Below, one piece after another: positions 25,073 to 32,341 of a DNA stretch of 32,359 bases; the stretch's first letter is position 1, and each line of letters starts with the position of its first letter. Below the pieces are notes generated by a model. The model was not told where the DNA came from and ran no database searches. It saw only the letters and a program-made list of their open reading frames with translations. A program made the translations under genes and the position numbers. This stretch comes from Bacillota bacterium. GTDB taxonomy: Bacteria > Bacillota > Bacilli > Calditerricolales > Calditerricolaceae. Location: the NCBI GenBank assembly GCA_017577925.1, contig PKQU01000003.1:1-32359 (forward strand). The letters run 5' to 3'.

Positions 25073-25743
25073 TCCCCGCGCTGCTGTGGACGATCAGCGC
25101 GCTCATCGGCGCCGCTTTTGCGGTGCGCGTCGGAATCCGGTTTTGGCGCACCCGCAGGCTGCACCACGCCGCCTGGTTCGTGGGATTCGCGCTCTACACC
25201 TTCACCGCGCTGGCCAGCGCGCTTGCCTACGCGGTGGGCTGGAACCCGTGGATGTACAAGTTGTGGTACGTGGCCGCGGCGGCCTTGGTGGCCTTCCTCG
25301 GGGCCGGGGAGCTGTACTTCGTGGCCCGGCCCCGCTGGGCACACGCCTTTTTGGGCGCGATGGTTCTTGTGGCGCTGGCCATGCTGGTAAAGGCGCTGAC
25401 CGTTCCCGTTGACCTGGCGCGCCTCGGGGCGGGCGGTGAGATCGGCGGCGAGGCCCTTCCCGGAAGTGTGCGCCTCTTTTCCCCCCTTCTCACGATCCCG
25501 GGCAGCCTGGCGCTGATCGGGGGGGCGCTGTGGTCGGGCCTGCGCCGTCGGTCGGTAGCCGGTCTGTGGGTGGCTGCGGGTTCCCTTATCATGGCCAGTG
25601 GCGGCACGTTGACGCGCTTCGGGATGGCCGAGCTGTTGCCGGTGGCCAATTCCGTCGGCGTTGTCCTGTTGTATGCCGGCTACGTCATCGCGGGCGTCCG
25701 TCAGATGGAAAGCGGGATCGTATCGGAGAAGACGGCAGGATGA
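25069..25743 (+). CDS. Membrane protein of unknown function, about 7 spans
   Basis: A hydrophobic protein of 224 residues with about seven predicted transmembrane segments and no soluble domain. It starts with GTG at 25069, overlapping the methyltransferase stop (GTGA), with GGGGAGGGAACGGCTC upstream. Arg/His-rich short loops (RFWRTRRLHH and GLRRRSV) would face the cytoplasm. I recognise no family. It is the last gene of the marR-rluA-folB-methyltransferase run and is followed by an intrinsic terminator. Confidence 0.7.
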   Translation: MIPALLWTISALIGAAFAVRVGIRFWRTRRLHHAAWFVGFALYTFTALASALAYAVGWNPWMYKLWYVAAAALVAFLGAGELYFVARPRWAHAFLGAMVLVALAMLVKALTVPVDLARLGAGGEIGGEALPGSVRLFSPLLTIPGSLALIGGALWSGLRRRSVAGLWVAAGSLIMASGGTLTRFGMAELLPVANSVGVVLLYAGYVIAGVRQMESGIVSEKTAG

Positions 25744-25786
25744 CGCCCCGAGGGGTCGGAACGAAAACACGGTACCCGTAAATGGG

Positions 25787-25810
25787 CGGGGGCATGGCCC
25801 CCGTGTTTTT
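25787..25810 (+). terminator. Intrinsic terminator of the rluA-folB run
   Basis: CGGGGGC (25787-25793) and GCCCCCG (25797-25803) with an ATG loop form a 7-bp stem, followed by TGTTTTTGT. Outer ACACGG and CCGTGT arms add a possible larger fold. Confidence 0.85.
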
Positions 25811-25846
25811 GTCCCGGCAGACGACGATCGGAAGGAGGCGATGGCG

Positions 25847-27880
25847 GTGTTCCTCGTTCTCGGCCCGGACGCGTTCGCCGACGTGGCGGAAGCGACGCGA
25901 CGGGAGTGGCTGGAGACGAACGGTCTGGGCGGCTACGCCATGGGCACGGTGGGGCAGCTGCCGACGCGAAAGTACCACGGTTACCTGACGGCGTCGCTTG
26001 CGCCGCCGACGGACCGGGTGAACCTCGTGCCGCATCTGGAGGAGACGTTGTGGGTGGACGGGGGGCCGTACCGGCTTTCTGGTGTCTATGTCCCCGACGG
26101 GCTGGAAGTGCCGGAGCTGGGTGTTTTTCGCCAATTCGTGCCGGATCCCTTTCCCACGTGGACCTTTGCCGTGGGCGATGTAACGTTGGTGAAGCGCGTG
26201 GCCATGGTGCACGGACAAAATGCCACGGTGGTGTCCTATCGCGTGATTGGCGGAGGGGAGCGCTCCGTGGACCTGACCGTCCGTCCGCATGTGGCCGGGC
26301 GCGACCACCACGCGACCCTCGGACCGGAGCACGGGGGGTTTTCCCTGCACCGGCACCCGGTAGGGGACGGGTTGGTGCTGCGTGTGGACCTTGAGGCGTT
26401 GGGACGAGCGGTGATCCTTTTCGCCACCCGCGGAACCGTTGACGTGCATCCCGAGCGGCGCATGCTGCGTTATCCCGAGGAGGAGCGCCGCGGAGAGGGG
26501 GGCCATGTCGAGGCGTGCTGGGTCCCGGGAACGTGGCGTGTCCGCCTGCGCGATGGGGATGAGGTGTACCTGGTGCTGGCCCTTGGCGGGGAGGCGGCGG
26601 ATCCGGTGCGCGCGGCGGTGGAGGCCTACGGCGATCCGGCGAAGCTGGTGGAAACGGAAGCGGAGCGGCGCGCGCGCTTGGCCGATGCGGCGGGCTTTTC
26701 CCATCCGTTGTGGCGTCGCCTGGCAGTGGCCGCCGACCAGTTCCTCGTGCACCGCGCCACGACCGGTACGACGAGTGTCATTGCCGGGTACCCCTGGTTC
26801 AACGATTGGGGGCGCGACGCCCTGATCGCCCTGCCCGGGCTGACGCTGGCCGTGGGGCGACCCGATGTGGCGCGGGAGATCCTCCTCACCTACGCCCGGC
26901 ACGTTCGCGACGGGCTCATCCCCAACATGTTCGCCGACCGCGGCGGGGAGCCGCTGTACAACGCCGTGGACGCCCCGCTGTGGTTCTTCGAGGCGGCGGC
27001 CAAGTACTGGCAGCATACCGGCGACGGCGCGTTTCTGCGTGAGCATTTGCTCGACGCGATGAGCCGGATCGTGCACGGCTATCTCGAGGGCACACGCCAC
27101 GGGATTCGGGTTGACGCCGATGGGCTGGTACGGGCCGGGGAGCCGGGCGTGCAGCTGACGTGGATGGATGCGAAGGTGGGCGACTGGGTGGTGACACCGC
27201 GAAGCGGCAAGCCGGTGGAAGTGCAGGCCCTGTGGTACAACGCCCTGCGAATCATGGGGGCCGTCTCCCGCGCCTGCGGCCAGGAGGATCCCTTCACGCC
27301 CCTGGCCGAAAAAACGAAGACCTCCTTTGTGGAGGCCTTCTGGAACGAGGAGAGAGGATATTTGTACGACGTCGTCGGTGACGACGGCGAGAAGGATCCC
27401 GCGCTGCGTCCCAACCAGATCTTTGCTGTCTCCCTGACCTACCCGATCTTGCCGTCCGACAAGCAGCGGCGCGTGGTCGATGCGGTGTGGCGCCACCTGC
27501 TCACGCCGTACGGGCTGCGTACCCTGGCCCCGCAAGATCCGCAGTACCGCGGGACGTACGGCGGTGACCGCTGGGCGCGCGACGCGGCGTATCACCAGGG
27601 AACGGTGTGGCCGTGGCTACTGGGGCCCTTCATCCGCGCCTTTCTGCGCGTCTACGGCGACGATCCGGCCAAGGTGGCGCTGGCCCGCTCCTGGCTGGAG
27701 GGCTTTGCCGCCCACCTTGCCGATGCCGGGGTGGGCACCGTCTCCGAGGTGTTTGACGGAGACGCCCCCCATCGCCCCGGCGGCTGCATTGCCCAGGCGT
27801 GGAGCGTGGCCGAACTCTTGCGGGCGTGGGTGGAGGACGTCAGTCCGGCCAGCGCCACCCTTTCGGATAATGGTTTTTGA
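25847..27880 (+). CDS. Glycogen debranching enzyme / amylo-alpha-1,6-glucosidase
   Basis: A protein of about 677 residues in the archaeal/bacterial type glycogen debranching family (GDE_N plus a catalytic (alpha/alpha)6 barrel). The N-terminal domain has REWLETNGLGGYAMGTVGQL and TRKYHGYL, a strong family signature. The catalytic barrel carries GYPWFNDWGRDALIALPGL near residue 320, YNAVDAPLWFFEA, QLTWMDAK and PVEVQALWYNALR, and ends with TYGGDRWARDAAYHQGTVWP. It should hydrolyse alpha-1,6 links in glycogen-like polymers. AAGGAGG is only 2 nt from the ATG at 25841, so the GTG at 25847 (8 nt) is the better start. The 3' end overlaps the convergent rRNA methyltransferase by 41 bases. No other glycogen genes are adjacent. 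Confidence 0.9.
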   Translation: MFLVLGPDAFADVAEATRREWLETNGLGGYAMGTVGQLPTRKYHGYLTASLAPPTDRVNLVPHLEETLWVDGGPYRLSGVYVPDGLEVPELGVFRQFVPDPFPTWTFAVGDVTLVKRVAMVHGQNATVVSYRVIGGGERSVDLTVRPHVAGRDHHATLGPEHGGFSLHRHPVGDGLVLRVDLEALGRAVILFATRGTVDVHPERRMLRYPEEERRGEGGHVEACWVPGTWRVRLRDGDEVYLVLALGGEAADPVRAAVEAYGDPAKLVETEAERRARLADAAGFSHPLWRRLAVAADQFLVHRATTGTTSVIAGYPWFNDWGRDALIALPGLTLAVGRPDVAREILLTYARHVRDGLIPNMFADRGGEPLYNAVDAPLWFFEAAAKYWQHTGDGAFLREHLLDAMSRIVHGYLEGTRHGIRVDADGLVRAGEPGVQLTWMDAKVGDWVVTPRSGKPVEVQALWYNALRIMGAVSRACGQEDPFTPLAEKTKTSFVEAFWNEERGYLYDVVGDDGEKDPALRPNQIFAVSLTYPILPSDKQRRVVDAVWRHLLTPYGLRTLAPQDPQYRGTYGGDRWARDAAYHQGTVWPWLLGPFIRAFLRVYGDDPAKVALARSWLEGFAAHLADAGVGTVSEVFDGDAPHRPGGCIAQAWSVAELLRAWVEDVSPASATLSDNGF

Positions 27881-29255
27881 GCTGGTCGCCGACCTGTTTG
27901 CCCCACCCCAGCGGAAAACCGTCGACGGTGACCACCGTCCAGCCGGCTTCGCCGGCGCGGGGAAGCACCTCGCCGCGCAGGTAGGCCCGCACGGCCGGAT
28001 CGTCGGCGGCAAAGTTGGCCCGCCGGCGGAAGGCGTCGCCTGGCAGGCCGAGGGCAAGCACGTGTCCCGGCTCGAAGCGGTCCTTCTTCACCGCGCCGAG
28101 GGGCCAGCCAAAACGGACGATGCGCAGGCCGCCGAGGTCGGGCAGGTCGCCGTGGCCGTCGGGCAGGCGGTACAGGAAGGCGCCCACCAGGGCGAAGTCC
28201 CCCTCGACGGTCCGCGTCAGGGCCTCGCCTTCAAAGCGCCGGAACAGGGACACGGCTTCGGCCACTGCGCCGGCTGGGCGCATTCGCGTGCGGCGTTGGC
28301 CTTGTGCGGCGCGGGCAGCGGACGATTGCGCGTCCGCGTCGGCACGCTTTTCGAGCAGGGCGAGGAAATGCCCCTCGCCGCGCACGCGGTGGGGCCACAG
28401 GCGCACGGCGCGGGTGAGCGATTCCCGGCCGCCCGCCCATTCCGGGCGGCCCGGCGCGAAATGGGGCGCCGGGGGCGGGGCCACCAGATCAAAGGACGGG
28501 TGTTCGTCGAGGAACCGGGCGATGACCCGCTCGTTCTCCTCGGGAGCGAAGGTGCAAGTGGAATAGACGAGCCGCCCCCCGGGGCGCAGCATGGCCGCTG
28601 CACTGCGCAGGATGGCCAGCTGCCGCCGGGCATGGGGCTCCAGCTGCCCTTCGTCCCACTCCCGGATCGTGTCCGGGTCTTTGCGGAACATGCCTTCCCC
28701 CGAGCAGGGGGCGTCGACGAGGATGCGGTCGAAATAGCCGGCGAACCGCGCGGCGAGTCGGTCGGGCGATTCGTTCAGCACGAGGGCGTTTTTCACCCCG
28801 AACCGTTCCAGGTTGACCACCAGGGCCTTGACGCGCGCCGGATGGATTTCATTCGCCACCAGGAGACCCCGGTCGCCCATGCGCTGGGCCAAGTGCGTCG
28901 TCTTGCCGCCGGGGGCGGCGCACAAGTCGAGCACGCGCTCCCCCGGCTGCGGGTCGAGGAGGGTCGCCGCGGCCATGGCGCTGGGCTCCTGCAGGTAATA
29001 GAGCCCGGCGGCGTGGTAGGGATGCTTGCCCGGCTGGGCGGTCTCGTCGCAGTAGAAGCCTTCCGGACACCATGGCACCGGGTCCGGCGCCAGGCCGAGG
29101 CGGCGCGTCAGCTCCATGGGGGTGATCTTCAGCGTGTTGACCCGGAGGCCGTGGGTGCGCCCTTCGCGGTAGCTGGCCACAAAGGCGGCGAATTCCGCCG
29201 GGCCCAAGAGCGTGCGCATGCGGCGAAGAAAGGCTTCGGGCAACTTCGTGTTCAC
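27840..29255 (-). CDS. RsmF-like rRNA (cytosine-C5-)-methyltransferase
   Basis: A NOL1/NOP2/Sun-family m5C methyltransferase of about 471 residues. Seen: an N-terminal region with HGLRVNTLKI, then YYLQEPSAMAAA, the SAM motif DLCAAPGGKTTHLAQ (about 110-124), motif IV VDAPCSGEGMFRKDP (Cys about 185) and motif VI VYSTCTFAPEENE with the catalytic Cys about 235. A C-terminal RsmF-type domain (about residues 290-470) ends with GFPLGWGKQVGDQLKNHYPK. AAAGGAG lies 8 nt before the GTG at 29255; a TTG at 29258 is also possible. Target is probably 16S rRNA. The last 41 bases lie on the opposite strand of the debranching enzyme's 3' end. Confidence 0.93.
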   Translation of the reverse strand: MNTKLPEAFLRRMRTLLGPAEFAAFVASYREGRTHGLRVNTLKITPMELTRRLGLAPDPVPWCPEGFYCDETAQPGKHPYHAAGLYYLQEPSAMAAATLLDPQPGERVLDLCAAPGGKTTHLAQRMGDRGLLVANEIHPARVKALVVNLERFGVKNALVLNESPDRLAARFAGYFDRILVDAPCSGEGMFRKDPDTIREWDEGQLEPHARRQLAILRSAAAMLRPGGRLVYSTCTFAPEENERVIARFLDEHPSFDLVAPPPAPHFAPGRPEWAGGRESLTRAVRLWPHRVRGEGHFLALLEKRADADAQSSAARAAQGQRRTRMRPAGAVAEAVSLFRRFEGEALTRTVEGDFALVGAFLYRLPDGHGDLPDLGGLRIVRFGWPLGAVKKDRFEPGHVLALGLPGDAFRRRANFAADDPAVRAYLRGEVLPRAGEAGWTVVTVDGFPLGWGKQVGDQLKNHYPKGWRWPD

Positions 29256-29354
29256 CAATACCGCTCCTTTCGCGTCGGAAGGGGAAAGGGAAGGCGCAAA
29301 GCAACGCGTCGGGCGTCCGCGCGGCGGGAGAGCCTGCCGGCGGAGAACGGGTTT

Positions 29355-29363
29355 TGGTATACT
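29355..29363 (+). promoter_or_regulatory. Extended -10 promoter of the selenoprotein gene
   Basis: TATACT (29358-29363) preceded by TGG forms an extended -10 element, about 57 bases before the start codon. The -35 is weak. It lies in the divergent gap to the rRNA methyltransferase gene. Confidence 0.5.
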
Positions 29364-29419
29364 AGTTTGTACTCCGCGCAGACGCGGGAGGCGACGACGG
29401 GAGAAGGAGGGGTTGTCCC

Positions 29420-29680
29420 ATGACCAAACATCGGATTACGCTGGAGTACTGCACCCTGTGAAGCTACGAGCCCCACGCCGTCCGGGTGACGGCGGAGCTG
29501 CTTACCGGGCTGAAGGGGCGTCTGGAGACGGTGACGCTCGTTCCCTCATCGGGCGGACGCTTTGAGGTGACCGTCGACGGCCAGCTTGTCTATTCCAAGC
29601 TGGAGACGGGGCGCTTCCCCGAAGACGGGGAGGTGCTGCGCCGGATCCGCGCGCATCTCGGTGAACCGGACGCGTCCTGA
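29420..29680 (+). CDS. SelW/Rdx-family selenoprotein with in-frame UGA (Sec14)
   Basis: An 86-residue protein read through a UGA codon at 29459-29461. The first 13 codons give MTKHRITLEYCTL, the UGA is codon 14, and the same frame continues SYEPHAVRVTAELLTGLKGR. It ends in the Rdx signature GGRFEVTVDGQLVYSKLETG followed by RFPEDGEVLRRIR. The family's redox motif is CxxC or CxxU after a short beta strand; here Cys11 and UGA14 sit exactly at those positions. The ATG has AAGGAGGGG at 7-8 nt and an extended -10 promoter upstream, while the downstream ATG at 29486 has no ribosome site and would lose the motif. A SECIS-like hairpin follows the UGA. Expected role: a small thioredoxin-fold redox protein. 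The alternative is a sequencing error or a pseudogene, which the conserved frame makes unlikely. Confidence 0.9.
29461..29503 (+). promoter_or_regulatory. Bacterial SECIS-like hairpin
   Basis: CGCCGTC (29476-29482) and GACGGCG (29488-29494) form a perfect 7-bp stem with the 5-nt loop CGGGT, starting 14 nt after the UGA. AAGC (29461-29464) can pair with GCTT (29500-29503) as a lower stem. Distance, stem length and a loop containing GGU fit known bacterial SECIS elements recognised by SelB. Confidence 0.75.
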
Positions 29681-29814
29681 CCCATTGTACCATAGCTTCG
29701 GAAGGGCGAAACGAAGCGCTGCGTGCATAACGGTGCCGGACGTGGGACAGACTAGCGGCGACACGCCTTCCCAAACCACGCCGGCGCCTTTTTGTGCGCC
29801 AGAGGAGGAAGACC

Positions 29815-30249
29815 ATGGTGGAACTGGAATGGGCCCTGGCCGGACGCAGCGGGGAATACGGGGCGATTCGCGCCGTGCTTGAGGGCGAGGGATTTGTCTT
29901 GGGCGGCGGGTGGGAATACGATCACGCCTATTTTGACCGGGAACTGGCGCGCACGGAAAATGAGACGGTGTATCTGCGCATTCCGGTTACCGCCGAACAG
30001 GGGACCATTGGGCGGGATGACGCCCGTGTGCGCCTGGGCAACCCCTTTGTGCTCAACCACGTGGTGTACCTTGGCACCCATGTTGACCGGGCGGAGGCCA
30101 TTTCCAATGCGTTCCTCAACCAGTTTTCTCCCCCGCGTGAGCGCGACGGCAACGTGACGCCGGAGTGGGTGGAAGCGGGGCGCACGGTGCTCGCGCGCGT
30201 CTCGCCGGCCCTCGACGCGACGCTTTCCGAGCGCGGTGCGGAAAAGTAA
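29815..30249 (+). CDS. YugN-like family protein
   Basis: A 144-residue soluble protein. The block EGFVLGGGWEYDHAYFDREL followed by YLRIPVTAEQGTIGRDDARV and the tail PLVLNH-type segment NPFVLNHVVYLG fit the YugN-like family of Bacillales, whose function is unknown. The ATG at 29815 has GAGGAGGAAGACC directly upstream. It is followed by bioY, whose BirA operator starts within the last codons of this gene. There is no signal peptide or membrane segment. The assignment rests on remembered family pattern. Confidence 0.7.
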   Translation: MVELEWALAGRSGEYGAIRAVLEGEGFVLGGGWEYDHAYFDRELARTENETVYLRIPVTAEQGTIGRDDARVRLGNPFVLNHVVYLGTHVDRAEAISNAFLNQFSPPRERDGNVTPEWVEAGRTVLARVSPALDATLSERGAEK

Positions 30250-30275
30250 ACTTTGAAATAGAAACTGGTTGACAA
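30244..30275 (+). promoter_or_regulatory. Putative BirA operator upstream of bioY
   Basis: AAGTAAACT (30244-30252), a 14-nt spacer, then GGTTGACAA (30267-30275). This matches the BirA box layout of Gram-positive bacteria (TTGTAAACC, N14-15, GGTTTACAA) with the correct spacing and most positions of each arm. It overlaps the -35 element. Confidence 0.75.
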
Positions 30276-30298
30276 AATCCCCGTTGCCTCCTTATGTT
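30269..30298 (+). promoter_or_regulatory. sigma-A promoter of bioY
   Basis: TTGACA (30269-30274), 18 nt, TATGTT (30293-30298). The perfect -35 sits inside the right arm of the BirA operator, so bound BirA-biotin would block RNA polymerase. Confidence 0.6.
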
Positions 30299-30371
30299 GG
30301 AAGTGAGACCGTGCGCGCGGTGCGGAGACCGACGCGTCGGATCGCCATCAAGCAAAGGGGGCGATGTTGGG

Positions 30372-30965
30372 ATGCGACCTTCGACGCGACGTCTGGTTCG
30401 CCTGGTGGTTGCCGCCCTGTTCCCTGCCATCGTCACCGTGCTGGGGCAGGTGGCCGTTCCCTTGCCGTTTATCCCGGTGCCCATCACGGGACAGACCCTC
30501 GGGGTGATGCTGGCCGGAGCGCTGCTGGGGTCGCGTCTGGGATTTCTCTCTATGGCCTTGTTTGTAGCCCTGGTGGCTGCCGGGTTGCCGCTGCTTTCGG
30601 CCGGCAAGGGCGGGATCGGCGCGCTCCTGGGCCCCACCGGGGGGTACGTGGTGGGCTTTCCCCTCGCCGCGGGGGTGACGGGCTGGCTGGTGGAGCGGTT
30701 TGAAAGGGGCGGACGCCCCGTGGGTACGGTCAAGCTTTTTGTGGCCATCGCTGCCGGCGGCCTTGTGGTGGAATACGCCCTGGGAGCGTCATGGCTGGCC
30801 GTGGTTGCCGATTTGTCCCCGGCGCAGGCACTGGTCAGCGGGGTACTCCCGTTCATTCCCGGCGACGTCGCCAAGGCGGTGCTGGCCGCTGTCTTGGCCG
30901 CTGCCGTTCGCCGCGCCTATCCCGTCCGCCAGCGGCTCGACGGCTTGCCGATGGGCCGGAGCTGA
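30372..30965 (+). CDS. bioY: Biotin transporter BioY
   Basis: The substrate-binding membrane subunit (S component) of the biotin ECF transporter, 197 residues with about six spans. Typical segments: QVAVPLPFIPVPITGQTLGV near the N-terminus, ALLGSRLGFLSMALFVALVA, GPTGGYVVGFPLAAGVTGWL and the C-terminal LPFIPGDVAKAVLAA. The ATG at 30372 is preceded by GTTGGG and, further up, AAAGGGGGC. No ecfAT genes are adjacent, so it would use shared energising modules or act alone. Control by BirA is supported by the operator upstream. Confidence 0.95.
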   Translation: MRPSTRRLVRLVVAALFPAIVTVLGQVAVPLPFIPVPITGQTLGVMLAGALLGSRLGFLSMALFVALVAAGLPLLSAGKGGIGALLGPTGGYVVGFPLAAGVTGWLVERFERGGRPVGTVKLFVAIAAGGLVVEYALGASWLAVVADLSPAQALVSGVLPFIPGDVAKAVLAAVLAAAVRRAYPVRQRLDGLPMGRS

Positions 30966-31087
30966 GTCCCGGGTTGCCGGACGCCGCGGCGGGGTCGGAC
31001 TGCGCGAGGGGCTGCGCCTTTTGGTGTGGCGAGGCTCGTCTGCCTTCCCGACTTGGGGGAGACGCGGACGAGCCTTTATTGTTTTCG

Positions 31088-31115
31088 TTGCGTCGCTACG
31101 CGGAAGGGGTATACT
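31088..31115 (+). promoter_or_regulatory. Putative promoter of the inositol-monophosphatase gene
   Basis: TTGCGT (31088-31093), 16 nt, TATACT (31110-31115), 30 bases before the ATG at 31146. Confidence 0.5.
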
Positions 31116-31145
31116 GTAAGAGGTAGGATACGGAAAGGGTGTTGG

Positions 31146-31964
31146 ATGACGATGGATCTTGCAGCCATTGCGACCGTTGCGCAAGAAGCGGTGCGCGAAG
31201 CCGCCGAGTACGTGCGCCGGCGCCTGGACGACCCCATCGAGGCGATGCGCAAGTCCGAGCGCGGGGAATTGGTAACCGAAGTGGACCGGACCGTGGAGCG
31301 CATGGTTGTCGACCGGATCCTCCGGGCGTTTCCCGATCACGGCATCCTCGGCGAGGAAGGGGTTTTTACCCGGGCCGATGCGCCGGCTCCCGAGGTGCCG
31401 CTGTGGGTGATCGACCCCATCGACGGGACGACCAACTTCGTTCATCAACGGATCAATTTTGTCCTTTCCCTGGCGGTGTACCACGGCGGCGAGGGCCTCA
31501 TCGGCATTGTGTACGACCCCTTGCGCGACGAGTGGTTTGAGGCCCGCCGCGGCGAGGGGGCCACGTTGAACGGCCGGCCCATCCGCGTGCGCCCCGACGC
31601 CAGCCGCCTCGAGGAGGCGCTGATCGTCACCTCGCTCTTCTGGTCGCGCTATGCCGAACGGTTTGGCCTCACCGACAAGATCCGCGAGCTCGGCCGTCGC
31701 GTGCGCGGCATGCGCTTGTATGGCGCGGCGGCGCTGGAGCTGGCGTATGTGGCGTGCGGGCGCCTCGACGGGTTCTTCTCGCCGTCGCTGTCGCCGTGGG
31801 ATTTTGCCGCCGGTGCATTGCTCGTGAAGGAGGCCGGAGGGATGGTTACCACCGTGGACGGAACGCCCCTGTCCCTCGAGGGCCGGACCACGGTGCTCGC
31901 CGGCGCCCCGGCGATCTACCGCGCGCTGCGCACCTACCTGGAACCGGAGCCGCAGGACAAGTAA
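31146..31964 (+). CDS. Inositol monophosphatase family protein
   Basis: A Mg2+-dependent phosphatase of 272 residues in the IMPase/FIG superfamily. Metal ligands are visible: GEEG (E70/E71), WVIDPIDGTTNFVH with D90 and D93, and a late SLSPWDFAAGALLVKEAGG with the fifth ligand Asp. SERGELVTEVDRTVERMV matches the N-terminal DlVTevD motif. The ATG at 31146 follows GAAAGGGTG. Substrates of bacterial members include inositol phosphate, PAP, NADP and fructose bisphosphate; the precise one cannot be told. It has its own promoter and converges on yedF across a shared terminator. Confidence 0.93.
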   Translation: MTMDLAAIATVAQEAVREAAEYVRRRLDDPIEAMRKSERGELVTEVDRTVERMVVDRILRAFPDHGILGEEGVFTRADAPAPEVPLWVIDPIDGTTNFVHQRINFVLSLAVYHGGEGLIGIVYDPLRDEWFEARRGEGATLNGRPIRVRPDASRLEEALIVTSLFWSRYAERFGLTDKIRELGRRVRGMRLYGAAALELAYVACGRLDGFFSPSLSPWDFAAGALLVKEAGGMVTTVDGTPLSLEGRTTVLAGAPAIYRALRTYLEPEPQDK

Positions 31965-31993
31965 AACGCCCGCCAGGTCTCTTCTGGCGGGCG
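31963..31993. terminator. Shared terminator between the IMPase gene and yedF
   Basis: CGCCCGCCAG (31967-31976) and CTGGCGGGCG (31984-31993) form a perfect 10-bp stem with a 7-nt loop. On the minus strand it is followed by TTTTAC, so it best serves yedF; on the plus strand the U-tract is lacking. Confidence 0.7.
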
Positions 31994-32002
31994 AAGCGCC
32001 GT

Positions 32003-32341
32003 TTACCCGATGGTGAGCACCGGGTGACGGGCGGCCAGCTCGAGGAAGTGCTTCATCGAGGAGATCTCGCCGGCGACCAGCTTTCCTTCCAGGCCGTAAT
32101 AGTCGACGCAGGTCTTGCACGCCAGCACGGGCACGCCCTTGGCTTCGAGCTCCTTCAGGTGCACCGAGGCCAACGACTGTTCCGTGAGGGCGAAGACGCC
32201 GCGGTTAACGCAAAATACCGCCGCCGGGAGCTCCTCCTGTTGCTTGAGCAGGGCGAAGAAGGTTTCCAGCACCGTTTCGCCGAGCTCGGCGTCGCCCTTG
32301 CCGAACTGATCCGACGTGACGAGAATGACCTTGTCCTTCAC
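32003..32341 (-). CDS. yedF: DsrE-type YedF selenium-metabolism protein
   Basis: A 112-residue DsrE/DsrF-like protein matching the C-terminal domain of the YedF family found with selenium genes. It begins VILVTSDQFGKGDAELGETV and ends with ELEAKGVPVLACKTCVDYYG, LEGKLVAGEISSMKHFLE and HPVLTIG; the CxxC and the GEISSM motif are characteristic. The usual N-terminal TusA-like domain (about 80 residues) is missing, so this is a single-domain form. The GTG start at 32341 has GGAGGGG 6-8 nt upstream, at the window edge, confirming a complete gene. Its presence supports selenium use by this organism; neighbours such as selD may lie outside the window. Confidence 0.85.
   Translation of the reverse strand: MKDKVILVTSDQFGKGDAELGETVLETFFALLKQQEELPAAVFCVNRGVFALTEQSLASVHLKELEAKGVPVLACKTCVDYYGLEGKLVAGEISSMKHFLELAARHPVLTIG

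Noticed and set aside
25685..27595. A 636-codon minus-strand frame under the debranching enzyme
   Set aside because: Arg/His/Gln-rich antisense artefact with no start signal; the plus strand encodes a clear enzyme.
27480..29423. A 647-codon plus-strand frame over the rRNA methyltransferase and the end of the debranching gene
   Set aside because: It is out of frame with the debranching enzyme and antisense to a gene with all catalytic motifs; its translation is low-complexity.
29486..29680. Selenoprotein gene starting at the ATG after the UGA
   Set aside because: No ribosome site precedes this ATG and the product would lack the first strand and redox motif of the fold.
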